Part shown: piece by piece, positions 26,098 to 35,235 of the stretch
Position numbering within the stretch: position 1 is the stretch's first letter
Layout of the letters: every line of letters begins with the position of its first letter
From: Methylorubrum salsuginis
GTDB lineage: Bacteria; Pseudomonadota; Alphaproteobacteria; Rhizobiales; Beijerinckiaceae
Direction of reading: 5' to 3'
Assembly: GCF_900114375.1 (NCBI RefSeq)
Contig: NZ_FOSV01000015.1
Location: 1 to 64,000 of the forward strand
Length of the DNA: 64,000 nucleotides
Made by a program: the position numbers and the translations under genes
Notes under the pieces: model-generated
Seen by the model: only the letters and a program-made list of their open reading frames with translations
The model's database searches: none
What the model was told of the DNA's origin: nothing

Positions 26098-26388
26098 ATG
26101 CCGACGCCGACCGGTCAGATGACCGTCACGCTGACGCGCGAGTTGGAGCAGTTCGTGCGCGACAAGGTGCGCGAGGGCGCCTTCGCGACGACCAGCGAGT
26201 ACATCCGCGACCTCGTTCGCACCCGCTATCTCGCCGAGAAGGAGCGTGAGGCGCGCCTGCGCACCCTCGACGCCGCGCTCGCAGAAGGGATCGCCGACGC
26301 CGAGGCAGGCCGCGTCATGCCGGTCGGCGAGGCCTTCGCTCGAATCCGGGCTGAACTCGGCCTCGACGACGACGCTGGGAAACCGTGA
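26098..26388 (+). CDS. parD: Type II antitoxin, ParD family
   Basis: A 96-residue antitoxin with an N-terminal ribbon-helix-helix DNA-binding domain (QMTVTLTRELEQFVRDKV, then TSEYIRDLVRTRY) and a charged C-terminal tail that would wrap the toxin. The ATG at 26098 follows caggagatcgga, a good ribosome binding site (AGGAG). The upstream open frame is read-through from the antisense strand of lptF. It overlaps the toxin gene by four bases (GTGA), the classic arrangement for antitoxin-toxin translational coupling. Confidence 0.92.
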   Translation: MPTPTGQMTVTLTRELEQFVRDKVREGAFATTSEYIRDLVRTRYLAEKEREARLRTLDAALAEGIADAEAGRVMPVGEAFARIRAELGLDDDAGKP

Positions 26389-26684
26389 TCGTCATCCTCA
26401 CCGAAGCGGCGGTCGGCGACCTCGTGCGCATCGGCCGCTTCATCGGTCTCGACAACCGGACGCGGGCAGCCAGCTTCGTGTCCGAACTCGAACAGCGCTG
26501 CCTCGGACTTGCCGCGATGCCGCGCGCCTACCCGCTGCTGCCGGGCCGCGAGGCTTCGGGCATCCGCCGAAGGGTCTATGGCGACTACCTGATTTTCTAC
26601 CGCCTCGGCCCCGAGACGATCGAAGTGCTGCGAGTGCTGAACGGGGCACAGGATTACGAGGCGATCCTGTTTCCGGCCGACTGA
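26385..26684 (+). CDS. parE: Type II toxin, ParE/RelE superfamily
   Basis: A 99-residue toxin with the ParE/RelE fold: an N-terminal strand and helix (VILTEAAVGDLVRIGRFIG), the basic strand IRRRVYGDYLIFYRL, and an EVLRVLNGAQDYEAILF end typical of this family. ParE toxins poison DNA gyrase, while RelE relatives cut mRNA on ribosomes; the close ParD partner favours ParE. The start is GTG, overlapping the parD stop. The pair is probably chromosomal and addiction- or stress-related. Confidence 0.9.
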   Translation: MIVILTEAAVGDLVRIGRFIGLDNRTRAASFVSELEQRCLGLAAMPRAYPLLPGREASGIRRRVYGDYLIFYRLGPETIEVLRVLNGAQDYEAILFPAD

Positions 26685-26807
26685 GCAGCCTCATCGCCGC
26701 ACCCCGCGCCGCGTTGCGTTCTCCGCCTCAGCGGCTACACAGGTCGCCGGCTTCACGCGCGGCGCGCGAAAAGCCGCCGGAACGACGGGTGGAAAGCGAA
26801 GAGCATC

Positions 26808-28298
26808 ATGGCCGGTGGGATCGAAATCGCCTTTGAGCCGCTGTCGTCACGCGGATCCGGAGGCGACATCGTCGTGTTCGTGGGCGACGACCTCGCCCTG
26901 TCGGGGGCCGCGAGCGAGGTTCTGGGGCGCCAGGGCGCCGAGCTGGTCGCCCGCGCCGCGTCGAGCGAGCGCTTCAAGGGTAAGGCGCAGTCGGCCCTGT
27001 CGATCCCGGCGCCCGCCAACGTCGAGGCCGACCGGCTCGTGGTGATCGGACTCGGCTCCGAGAAGGACCGGGCCAAGCTCGACTGGACGACGCTGGGCGG
27101 CTTCACCGCCGGCAAGATCGGGCTGCGCAAGGCCCGCGTCGTGCTCGACTGGCAGGGGTTTGCCGGCACCGCCCGGGATGTGGCCGACTTCAGCCTGGGC
27201 GCGCGCCTGCGCAGCTACAGCTTCGACCGCTACAAGACCAAGAAGAAGGACGAGGACGAGGCCAATGCCGCGCTCACCCTGCTGACCGCCGACCCGACGG
27301 CTGCCGAGACCGCCGCGAAGGACGCCGCCGGGGTCGCCGAGGGCGTGGTGCTGGCGCGCAACCTCGTCAACGAGCCGCCGAACGTGCTCTACCCGGAGGA
27401 GTATGCCCGGCGCGTCTCCGAGCTGACCAAGCTCGGCGTCGAGGTCGAGATCCTCGATCTCGCGCAGATGAAGCAGCTCGGCATGGGCGCGCTGATCGCG
27501 GTGGCGCAGGGCTCGGCCCGCGAGCCGCGCCTCGTCATCATGCGCTGGAACGGCGGCGAACCCACTGATCCGCCGCTGGCGCTGATCGGCAAGGGCGTGG
27601 TGTTCGATTCCGGCGGCATCTCGATCAAGTCGGCCGGCGGCATGGAGGACATGAAGGGCGACATGGGCGGCTCGGCCGCCGTAGTCGGCACCCTGCACGC
27701 GCTGGCCTCGCGCAAGGCCAAGGCCAACGTGATCGGCGCCATCGGCATCGTCGAGAACATGCCCGACGGCAATGCCTACCGTCCGTCCGACATCGTCACC
27801 TCGCTCTCGGGCCAGACCATCGAGGTCATCAACACCGACGCGGAAGGCCGCCTCGTGCTCGCCGACGTGCTCTGGCACATCCAGGCGACCTACAAGCCCA
27901 AGGCCATGATCGATCTGGCGACCCTCACCGGCGCGATCATCGTCGCGCTCGGCCAGGACATCGCCGGCCTGTTCTCCAACGACGACGACCTCTCGGCCAA
28001 GATCACCGCCGCCGGCGAGGCGGCGAACGAGAAGGTGTGGCGGATGCCGCTGATCCCGGCCTTCGACAAGGCGATCGACTCGAAGTTCGCCGACATGAAG
28101 AACACCGGCGGGCGCCACGGCGGCGCGGCCACGGCGGCCGCCTTCCTCAAGCGCTACGTCAACGACGTGCCGTGGGCCCATCTCGACATCGCGGGCGTGG
28201 CCATGTCCTCGTCGCCGTCCGAGATCAACCGCAGCTGGGGCGCGGGCTGGGGCGTGCGCCTGCTCGACCGGCTGGTGCGCGACAACTACGAGCGCTGA
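26808..28298 (+). CDS. pepA: Leucyl aminopeptidase (M17)
   Basis: Cytosolic two-metal aminopeptidase of 496 residues, the normal length. The catalytic C-terminal domain has GKGVVFDSGGISIK (metal-binding Lys and Asp), the KGDMGGSAAV segment, and the family signature NTDAEGRLVL, which carries metal ligands and the catalytic arginine. The N-terminal domain is the usual macro-like M17 domain. PepA of this type trims N-terminal residues from peptides and in some bacteria also binds DNA at recombination sites. The stop is 13 bases before a membrane protein gene, suggesting co-transcription. Confidence 0.95.
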   Translation: MAGGIEIAFEPLSSRGSGGDIVVFVGDDLALSGAASEVLGRQGAELVARAASSERFKGKAQSALSIPAPANVEADRLVVIGLGSEKDRAKLDWTTLGGFTAGKIGLRKARVVLDWQGFAGTARDVADFSLGARLRSYSFDRYKTKKKDEDEANAALTLLTADPTAAETAAKDAAGVAEGVVLARNLVNEPPNVLYPEEYARRVSELTKLGVEVEILDLAQMKQLGMGALIAVAQGSAREPRLVIMRWNGGEPTDPPLALIGKGVVFDSGGISIKSAGGMEDMKGDMGGSAAVVGTLHALASRKAKANVIGAIGIVENMPDGNAYRPSDIVTSLSGQTIEVINTDAEGRLVLADVLWHIQATYKPKAMIDLATLTGAIIVALGQDIAGLFSNDDDLSAKITAAGEAANEKVWRMPLIPAFDKAIDSKFADMKNTGGRHGGAATAAAFLKRYVNDVPWAHLDIAGVAMSSSPSEINRSWGAGWGVRLLDRLVRDNYER

Positions 28299-28311
28299 GC
28301 CCGCGAGACCC

Positions 28312-29016
28312 ATGTCCGCGCCCGCCGCCCGGATCGCCGCCGCCGCCCCCCTCGCGGCGGCGCTTCTGGCGCTCGTCGCGACCTACCTGACGGGCTTCGA
28401 CCAGCGGACGACGATGCCGCCGGACGTGGCCGCCCGCTTCTACGGCTTCTTCCTCGACCGCTATCCGCTCTACGCCTTCGCGCTGGTCTACGGGCTCGCC
28501 CGCCTCCTCACCGCGATGCTGGCACCCGGCCCCTCGGGGGTGCCGCGGCGGCTCGTCGGCGGCCTCGTCGGCCTCGCCCTCCTGCTCGCCGCGAGCCTGC
28601 ATCCGACCTTCGGCGGGATGGTGCTGCGGACGGGGTTCGATGTCGGCGCCATCGCCTTCATGAACGCCACGCCGATGCCGCTGGCCTACGCCCTCGGCAC
28701 GGCGGGCGCCGCCCTGGCGTTCGGCCTGCCCGTGGGCCTCGGCGTCGTCCTCACCGGCCACCGGGGCCACGCGCCGGTCGGCGGCTGGCTGCGCCGGGCG
28801 GGGCGGGGGGCGCTGCGCGGGCTCGCCGGTTTCCTCGCCCTGTGGTTCGGCGCCGCGGTCATCGGCTTCGCCCGCGACGCCGGCTTCGGCCCCTGGCCGC
28901 GCGGGCCCCTCCGGGCGGGCGACCTCGCGGTCGCGGCCCTGCTGCTCACCCTCGCCGCGCTGCCGCACATGCTGCTCGTCGCGACGCGCTTTCCCGGCCT
29001 GCGCAAGGCCGGGTGA
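28312..29016 (+). CDS. Integral membrane protein of unknown function
   Basis: A 234-residue protein with about six hydrophobic segments, beginning with a helix PLAAALLALVATYLTG. Other visible features are a helix carrying YPLYAFALVYGLARLL, a Gly/Leu-rich pair in the middle, and a short basic tail (FPGLRKAG). I do not recognise a family. It lies 13 bases after pepA on the same strand and is convergent with the GGDEF-EAL gene, ending 9 bases from it. Base composition is like that of its neighbours. Confidence 0.75.
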   Translation: MSAPAARIAAAAPLAAALLALVATYLTGFDQRTTMPPDVAARFYGFFLDRYPLYAFALVYGLARLLTAMLAPGPSGVPRRLVGGLVGLALLLAASLHPTFGGMVLRTGFDVGAIAFMNATPMPLAYALGTAGAALAFGLPVGLGVVLTGHRGHAPVGGWLRRAGRGALRGLAGFLALWFGAAVIGFARDAGFGPWPRGPLRAGDLAVAALLLTLAALPHMLLVATRFPGLRKAG

Positions 29017-29025
29017 GGAGACGGC

Positions 29026-30975
29026 TCAGGCCACCGACGCCGGCTCGGCCTCCGGCACCAGCCCGAGCTGCCGATCCAGGAAGTCCTGGACCTGCTCCTC
29101 GCGCATCGGCTTGGAGAAGAAGTAGCCCTGGATCAGGCTGCAGCCGATCCCCTGCAGGATGTCGAGCTGCTCCTGGGTCTCGACGCCCTCCACGACGCAG
29201 CTCAGGGACAGGTCGCGCGACAGCGCGCTGACCGAGCTGACGATCTTCCGGCTCGCTTCGCTGCTCGCGAGGTCGCGCACGAAGCTTCCATCGACCTTGA
29301 TCTTGTCGAGGGGCAGCTTCTGGATCTGGCTCAAGCTCGAATAGCCCGTGCCGAAATCGTCGAGGGAGATGCGCACGCCCGCGGCCTTGAGGTGGTGGAT
29401 GTTGGCCAGCGCCTCGTCGAGATTCATCATCAGCGCCGTCTCGGTCACCTCGAACTCGACGCGGCGGGGCGAGACCCCGCTCCGGGCGAGGATGCCGATG
29501 AGGTTCATCACCTTGTCCGAGGAGACGAGGTCGTGCCCCGACAGGTTGAAGGAGATGCCGACATCCTCCGGCCATTGCTTGACCGCCTCCAGCGCCTTGC
29601 GGAGCAGGATCGGCGTGATCGTCGAGATGAAGCCGGAATTCTCGGCCACGACGATGAACTTGCCCGGCGAGACCAAACCCAGCACCGGGCTCTGCCAGCG
29701 GGCGAGGCATTCGAGCAGCAGCGTCCTGTTGCGGCTCGAATCCACGATCGGCTGGAAGGTGAGGTAGAGTTCCTCGTCGAGGTTCGCCGCGCGCAGGGTG
29801 CGCTCGACCAGCGCGTTCTCGCGCACGCTGCGCTCGTGCTCCGCGCTGAACACCACCGGTCTCATCCGGCCGGTGCGCTTGGCGTGGAACAGGGCGTAGT
29901 CGGCCCGGTCGTAAAGTTCGGTGGCGGTCTGCGCGGCCTTGGGGAAGGCGGCAAAGCCCACCGAGCAGCCGAGCATCAGCCGCAATTCGCCGACCTGGAT
30001 CGGGGTGTGGACGGTCTCGATGATCGTCTGGCCGATCGCCAGCAGCCGCGCCTCGTCGTCCTCGCCGAGGATCAGGGCGAACTCGTCGCCGCCGAGGCGG
30101 TAGACCTCGCCATGGCCCGACAATTCGGCCTGGAGGCGCTCGGCCATGGCGCGCAGCAGCCGGTCGCCGACGAGATGGCCGTTGCAGTCGTTGACGGTCT
30201 TGAATCCGTCGAGATCGATGATGCCGAAGGCGACCGGTCGGCCGGCCTGCCCGGCCTCGTCCAGCGCGCGGTCGAGATCGCGGAAGCAGCGGCGGCGATT
30301 GCCGATCTCGGTCAGCATGTCGGTGTTGGCGATGCGGAAATTCTCCTCGCTGAGCGCCATGATCTCCTCCGCCTTCCGCTGCAGCGAGAGCCGCGAGGAG
30401 AACAGGTGGATGAAGTCCCTGTGGTGGTCGTAGGCGACGTAGGCGAGACCGGCGAGGCCGCCGCCGAGCAGCAACGCCACGCCGCCGACATTCGAGCCGG
30501 CATTCGCCGCGACGATGAGCGTCCCGACGACGCAGACGCCCGCGGCGATCACCGACGCGGCACGCAGATGCAACAGGCCGAACAGCAGGAACACCACCTG
30601 TCCGGCCAAACAGAGCGACAGCAGGAGCAGGGTCTCCGGCGTCGACCATTGGATCAGCCAGACCTGCCAAGCGACGATCACGCAGATGCCGAGGATCACT
30701 TCGTTGCCGACGATCCGCATCCGTCGCGAACATTCGGCCGGCGGAGGGATGTCGGCGCGGTGACGGAACAGGAAGTGGTTCCAGAACACCGCCTTGGCGA
30801 CGAGGACGAAGAGCGGGAAGGGCGCCCAGGCCCACCAGGGCGCATGAAAGGCATGGACGAACGCCACCGCCAGGAGATCGGCGGTGAGGGCCACGAACAG
30901 GGCCGCACAGGCCTTGATCAGGGCTTTGTAGCGCTCCTGCTCGACCGAGTACGTGCCCGAATCTTTCTGGGCCAA
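29026..30975 (-). CDS. Membrane-bound GGDEF-EAL cyclic-di-GMP enzyme
   Basis: A 649-residue signalling protein. About six N-terminal helices (residues 15-180) form an uncharacterised membrane sensor. The GGDEF domain has an intact active-site loop RLGGDEFALIL and could make cyclic di-GMP. The EAL domain signature reads ECLARW instead of EAL, but the first glutamate is kept, as are the other metal and catalytic residues: FNLSGHDL, VEFEVTETALMM, DDFGTGYSSL, KVDGSFV, and EGVETQEQL. Phosphodiesterase activity is therefore plausible and the protein may be bifunctional. The start is a TTG at 30975 with CCGGAG 8 bases upstream. An AT-richer stretch before it (30985-31045) is the likely promoter. Confidence 0.92.
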   Translation of the reverse strand: MAQKDSGTYSVEQERYKALIKACAALFVALTADLLAVAFVHAFHAPWWAWAPFPLFVLVAKAVFWNHFLFRHRADIPPPAECSRRMRIVGNEVILGICVIVAWQVWLIQWSTPETLLLLSLCLAGQVVFLLFGLLHLRAASVIAAGVCVVGTLIVAANAGSNVGGVALLLGGGLAGLAYVAYDHHRDFIHLFSSRLSLQRKAEEIMALSEENFRIANTDMLTEIGNRRRCFRDLDRALDEAGQAGRPVAFGIIDLDGFKTVNDCNGHLVGDRLLRAMAERLQAELSGHGEVYRLGGDEFALILGEDDEARLLAIGQTIIETVHTPIQVGELRLMLGCSVGFAAFPKAAQTATELYDRADYALFHAKRTGRMRPVVFSAEHERSVRENALVERTLRAANLDEELYLTFQPIVDSSRNRTLLLECLARWQSPVLGLVSPGKFIVVAENSGFISTITPILLRKALEAVKQWPEDVGISFNLSGHDLVSSDKVMNLIGILARSGVSPRRVEFEVTETALMMNLDEALANIHHLKAAGVRISLDDFGTGYSSLSQIQKLPLDKIKVDGSFVRDLASSEASRKIVSSVSALSRDLSLSCVVEGVETQEQLDILQGIGCSLIQGYFFSKPMREEQVQDFLDRQLGLVPEAEPASVA

Positions 30976-31329
30976 GCCACGACTCCGGAAATTTATTCCC
31001 TATCAAAGCGCTAAGATTCAAAAGTGAAAAATGTTAAAACGCATTGTCGGACTCGCACCCGATTTGGCTGCATGGGAGCGATGTCTTTCGGGGCTCCCTC
31101 CGCCGATGCCGCGGACGACATCGGGTGATCGAACTGCCTTCATCTAAGCTCAACTGGTTCCGATGGGAGATCGCCCCATGGCCGGCGCGGCATCCCGGCC
31201 CCGTCCGGCCTGGAGGGGCGGGTTGATCGGACCCGTCGGAAACGCTTAAGCCTTTTGCCGAACAGGCGGAGCCGGCACGAGTCCGGCAGCCGGGGAAGGC
31301 GCCCCTTGTGGTGGGCCGGGAGGACGAGG
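30976..31329. other. 354-base divergent gap before the fadD-like gene
   Basis: No gene is supported. The left 70 bases are AT-richer (gaaaaatgttaaaacgc and neighbours) and probably serve as promoter of the GGDEF-EAL gene. An inverted repeat cgatgtc/gacatcg occurs at 31079-31085 and 31117-31123. The right end holds the leader of the fadD-like gene. Confidence 0.5.
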
Positions 31330-33021
31330 ATGGCCGAGAACCGGAGCGCGGAGCGGCCCTGGCTGTCCGCCTACCCGCCGGGCATCCCCCACGAGATCGA
31401 GGCGCAGGCGCTCGGCACGGTGGTCGATCTGTTCGAGCGGAGCGTGGCGCGCTTCGCCGAGCGCCCGGCGCTCACCTGCTTCGGCGCCACCTTACGCTTC
31501 CGCGAGGTCGGCGCGGCGGCCCATGCCGTGGCGGCGTGGCTCGCGGCCGAAGGGCTCGGCAAGGGCGACCGCGTCGCGGTGATGATGCCCAACGTCCCGG
31601 CCTGCCCGGTGACCCTGCTCGGCGTGCTGGCCGCGGGCTGCACCGTGGTCAACGTCAACCCGCTCTACACCCCGCGGGAACTGGCGGCCCAGCTCACCGA
31701 TTCCGGTGCCCGCGCCCTCTTCGTGCTGGAGAATTTCGGCCACACCGTCGAGAAGGCGCTGCCGCATGTGCCCGCCCTGGAGCGGATCGTGGTGGCGGCG
31801 CCGGGCGATCTGCTCGGCCTGAAAGGTCACGTCGTCAACGCCGTGTCGCGGCGGGTGAAGCGGGCGGTGCCGCCGTTCCGGCTGCCGCCGGAGAAGACCG
31901 GGCGCTTCGAGGCGGTGGTGAAGGCCGGGCGCGGGATGAAACCGCCGACGGTGACGGTGGCCCCCGGCGATCTCGCCTTCCTGCAATATACCGGCGGCAC
32001 GACGGGCGTGGCCAAGGCCGCGATGCTCACGCATGCCAACATCGTCGCCAATGTCGAGCAGAGTCGGATCTGGTTCCGCGCCTCGGAGGAGGATGCCGAC
32101 CTGAGCGTGGCGGTGACCGCGCTGCCGCTCTACCACATCTTCGCGCTCACCGCCTGCTTCCTGTTCTTCTTCCGGCTCGGCGGCTGCTGCCTGCTGATCC
32201 CGAACCCCCGCGACATCGACGGCTTCGTGAAGACGCTGAGCAAGACGCGCTTCACCAACTTCGCCGGCGTCAACACGCTGTTCAACGCGCTGAACAATCA
32301 CCCGAAGATCGGCAACGTGGATTGGTCCCACCTCCACTACGTCGTCGGCGGCGGCATGGCGGTGCAGTCGGCGGTGGCCGCCCGCTGGAAGGCGATCACC
32401 GGGCAGACCATCCTCGAAGGCTACGGCCTGTCCGAGACCTCGCCGGTGGTGAGCGTCAACCCGCGCGGATTGAAGGACTGGACCGGGACGATCGGCTATC
32501 CGCTCCCCTCGACCGAGGTGTCGATCCGCGGGGCTGACGGCACGGTTCTGCCTTTCGGCGTGCCGGGCGAGCTCTGCGTGCGCGGCCCCCAGGTGATGGC
32601 CGGCTACTGGAACCGGCCGGAGGAAACCCGTGGCGCCACGACCGAGGACGGCTTCTTCCGCACCGGCGACGTGGCGGTGATGACCCCGGACGGGCAGATC
32701 CGCATCGTCGACCGGATGAAGGACATGATCCTCGTCTCCGGCTTCAACGTCTATCCCAACGAGGTCGAGGACGTGCTCGCCACCCATCCGGCGGTGGTTG
32801 AATGCGCCGTCGTCGGCGCGCCGTGCCCCGAGAGCGGCGAGATGGTGGTGGCCCACGTGGTCCTGCGCGACCCCGCCTGCACGGCGGATGTCCTGCGGAC
32901 GCATGCCCGCGCGAGCCTCACCGGCTACAAGGTGCCACGCAAGGTTGTTGTCCACGACGCGCTGCCCAAGACCAATGTCGGCAAGGTCCTGCGCCGGGCG
33001 CTGCGGGACGGGGCCGCCTGA
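31330..33021 (+). CDS. fadD: Long-chain acyl-CoA synthetase-like ligase
   Basis: AMP-forming fatty acyl-CoA ligase of 563 residues, in line with bacterial FadD (about 560). ATP-binding P-loop YTGGTTGVAKAAMLTH, the LEGYGLSETSP motif, the FRTGDVAVMTPDGQIRIVDR hinge region and the C-terminal lysine in KTNVGKVLRR are all present, so the two-step adenylation/thioesterification chemistry should be intact. The start at ATG 31330 has GGGAGGA just upstream; the longer frame is Arg-rich leader. No beta-oxidation genes are adjacent. Chain-length preference cannot be read from sequence, so FadD is a family-level name. Confidence 0.88.
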   Translation: MAENRSAERPWLSAYPPGIPHEIEAQALGTVVDLFERSVARFAERPALTCFGATLRFREVGAAAHAVAAWLAAEGLGKGDRVAVMMPNVPACPVTLLGVLAAGCTVVNVNPLYTPRELAAQLTDSGARALFVLENFGHTVEKALPHVPALERIVVAAPGDLLGLKGHVVNAVSRRVKRAVPPFRLPPEKTGRFEAVVKAGRGMKPPTVTVAPGDLAFLQYTGGTTGVAKAAMLTHANIVANVEQSRIWFRASEEDADLSVAVTALPLYHIFALTACFLFFFRLGGCCLLIPNPRDIDGFVKTLSKTRFTNFAGVNTLFNALNNHPKIGNVDWSHLHYVVGGGMAVQSAVAARWKAITGQTILEGYGLSETSPVVSVNPRGLKDWTGTIGYPLPSTEVSIRGADGTVLPFGVPGELCVRGPQVMAGYWNRPEETRGATTEDGFFRTGDVAVMTPDGQIRIVDRMKDMILVSGFNVYPNEVEDVLATHPAVVECAVVGAPCPESGEMVVAHVVLRDPACTADVLRTHARASLTGYKVPRKVVVHDALPKTNVGKVLRRALRDGAA

Positions 33022-33045
33022 CGGCGCGGATCGGCTTCCGAGAGA

Positions 33046-33073
33046 GGGCACCGCTGGAAGGCGGTGCCCTTTT
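33046..33073. terminator. Terminator between the fadD-like and DsbA-like genes
   Basis: A 9-base-pair stem (gggcaccgc/gcggtgccc) with a 6-base loop is followed by TTTT on the plus strand, 25 bases after the fadD-like stop. The DsbA-like gene converges from the other side and ends 5 bases beyond, so the hairpin could serve both transcripts. Confidence 0.85.
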
Positions 33074-33077
33074 CATG

Positions 33078-33857
33078 TCAGCAGCTGGCGTGGCCGCACT
33101 GGCGCACGTCCTGGATGGTCTTGCGCATGGCGTCCACGCCGACGGCGCCGGGCAGGATCTCGTCGCCGATGACGAAGGCCGGCGTGCCCGACAGGCTGAG
33201 CTTGTCGCCCAGGCCCACGTTCTCGGCGAGCGCCGCCTTCACCTCGGGACCCTGCGCATCCTTCTTCAGCCGCTCGACGTCGGCGCCGAGTTCCTTGCCC
33301 ACCGCCAGCGCCTTCTCGGCGTTGATGCGGCCCTTGCTCTCCAAGAGCTTGGCGTGGAAGTCGAACATCTTCTCGGGCTTCAGCTGCATCTTGGCGGCGA
33401 GCGCCACCTTGCTGGCCTCGAGCGATTCGGCGCCGAGCACGGGGAAGTCCTTGAGCACCACCCGCAGCTTCGGATCGGCCTTGATCAGCGCCTGCACGTC
33501 GCCGAACGCCTTGCGGCAATAGCCGCAATTGTAGTCGAAGAACTCGACCACGGTGATGTCGCCCTGCGGGTTGCCGGCCACGATGCCGTGGGGCGAGTTG
33601 ACCAGCGCCTCGCGCGATTCCTTCAGCGCGGCGGCCTGGGCGAGCTTCTGCGTCTCCTGGGCCCGGCGCTCGCCCTCGGCGATGGCCTCCTGCAGCACGT
33701 CCGGATTCTTGACGAGGTAGTCCTTGACGATGCCCTCGATCGCCTTGCGCTGGGCCTCGGTGAAGGGCGCAGGCTCTTCCGCGAAGGCCGCCGAACCTGC
33801 GCCGAGCAGAAGAGTGCCGGCGAGCGCGAGGGCCGGAACGGAGCGGAAGGGCTGCAT
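33078..33857 (-). CDS. DsbA-family periplasmic thiol:disulfide protein
   Basis: A 259-residue exported thioredoxin-fold protein. A signal peptide (LALAGTLLLGAGSAAFA) ends near residue 26. An N-terminal helical extension follows (about 30-100, FTEAQRKAIEGIVKDYL), then the DsbA-like domain starting with ITVVEFFDYNCGYCRKAF, whose CGYC is the redox motif. The cis-proline is in LSGTPAFVIGD. The extension and CGYC motif match the Com1/ScsC-like or BdbD-like subgroup rather than classical DsbA with CPHC. Two extra cysteines sit at the very end (CGHASC). It may isomerise or oxidise disulfides, but redox direction is not predictable. Confidence 0.87.
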   Translation of the reverse strand: MQPFRSVPALALAGTLLLGAGSAAFAEEPAPFTEAQRKAIEGIVKDYLVKNPDVLQEAIAEGERRAQETQKLAQAAALKESREALVNSPHGIVAGNPQGDITVVEFFDYNCGYCRKAFGDVQALIKADPKLRVVLKDFPVLGAESLEASKVALAAKMQLKPEKMFDFHAKLLESKGRINAEKALAVGKELGADVERLKKDAQGPEVKAALAENVGLGDKLSLSGTPAFVIGDEILPGAVGVDAMRKTIQDVRQCGHASC

Positions 33858-34154
33858 CGATACCTCGATTGATTGGGGGCCGGTCTCCGGCGAGGGAGGC
33901 GGCCGCGGGAAACGGCACGCGGGGTTATGGCACGGGCGGCCGCCTTCGCCGATGCGACTCTTTTCGGGCCGGGCCGGCGCGAGCGGGGACCTGAGTCCTG
34001 CCGCCGCGGTGCGGCGTTTTCGCGGCGCCCTCTCGGACGACGGTCGCCGCTCGGGGGCGAGCGGATTTTTGGTTCGATTGCGAGGTCGGGTTAGCGGATT
34101 GATAAGTTCGTCCCATCACAAGTTCGGTACGGAATCGATCGGAGGACGCATGGC

Positions 34155-35210
34155 ATGAATCGCGGTGTGATCGTCGTCCTCAGCGACCGGCCCGACCGGA
34201 GCAAGCCGCTGGTCGATGCGATCAATGCGGTGGCCGAGTGCCGGGTCGTCGGCACCGACGAGACCTGGGACCGGATCGGCCCGTTCGGCGGCGTCGTCGC
34301 CGACATCACCCTGAGCCGCCCGGAGGCGAAGAGCTGCCTGCGCCGGCTGGCGAGCCGGCCCGGCCGCCAGCGCGCGCCGCTGATCTACCTGACCCGCAGC
34401 GAGAGCCACGCGGCCTTCACCGAGGCGCGCAACCTCGGCGCCACGATCTGCCTGTCGGCCCATGTCGAGCCGCGGATGGTGGTGGGCTCGCTCGTGCGCG
34501 AGGTCTGGCCCGAGAAATCGGTGGCCGACCTCGTGGTCACCCGCGAGATCAAGCGCGCGGGCGCGACGATGACGAACCTGCTCAAGAGCGCCGAGACCGG
34601 GCCGGTCGACATGAAGGCGGTCGACGGCGGCATCGATCCGGTGCTCGACGCCATCCACGACGGCGGCCTGTCGCGCTGGCTCGACGAGGTCTGGGCCTAC
34701 GACGACGTCACCTTCCAGCACTGCCTCCTGGTCTCCGGCACGGTGGCGGCCTTCGCCCTCAGCCTGGGACTGTCGCAGGCCGACCGCCAGCTCCTCACCC
34801 GCGCCGCCCTCGTCCACGATGTCGGCAAGTCGCGCATCCCCCACGCCATCCTGAACAAGCCGGGCCGCCTCGACGACGACGAGCGGGCGGTGATGCAGAC
34901 CCACGCGCCGATCGGCCACGAGATCCTCAGCGCCTCGGGCGGCTGCGATCCGATCACGCTCGCCGTCACGCGTCACCATCACGAGATGATCGACGGCTCC
35001 GGCTATCCCGACGGCCTCAGCGCCGCCGCCATCGCCGACCCCGTGCGTCTGCTGACGATCTGCGACATCTACGCCGCCCTGATCGAGCGCCGCCCCTACA
35101 AGAAGCCGATGCCGACCCGCGACGCCCTGTCGATCCTCGCGGCCATGGACGGCAAGCTGGAAGGCGGCCTCGTCCAGGCCTTCGGCCGGGCGGTCGAGAG
35201 CGCGCCTTGA
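34155..35210 (+). CDS. HD-GYP-type cyclic-di-GMP phosphodiesterase
   Basis: A 351-residue cytoplasmic protein. Residues 1 to about 115 look like a degenerate response-regulator receiver: a VVADITLSRPE strand keeps an aspartate, but the conserved lysine after the fifth strand is replaced (GATICLSAHVEP). The HD-GYP domain (about 185-345) has HDVGKSRIPHAILNKPGRL, the HAPIGHEIL helix, HHHEMIDGSGYPDGL with the GYP triplet, and a closing CDIYAALIERRPYK, so catalytic residues appear complete. Family enzymes hydrolyse cyclic di-GMP to pGpG or GMP. The ATG at 34155 is preceded by GGAGG. It opposes the GGDEF-EAL protein 3 kb away in function. Confidence 0.9.
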   Translation: MNRGVIVVLSDRPDRSKPLVDAINAVAECRVVGTDETWDRIGPFGGVVADITLSRPEAKSCLRRLASRPGRQRAPLIYLTRSESHAAFTEARNLGATICLSAHVEPRMVVGSLVREVWPEKSVADLVVTREIKRAGATMTNLLKSAETGPVDMKAVDGGIDPVLDAIHDGGLSRWLDEVWAYDDVTFQHCLLVSGTVAAFALSLGLSQADRQLLTRAALVHDVGKSRIPHAILNKPGRLDDDERAVMQTHAPIGHEILSASGGCDPITLAVTRHHHEMIDGSGYPDGLSAAAIADPVRLLTICDIYAALIERRPYKKPMPTRDALSILAAMDGKLEGGLVQAFGRAVESAP

Positions 35211-35235
35211 AATGCGTCAGTCGCGAGATGAGGCG

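Noticed and set aside
29690..29760. Inactive EAL domain because the signature reads ECL
   Set aside because: The first glutamate, the acidic metal ligands and the general-base region are kept, so loss of activity cannot be claimed.
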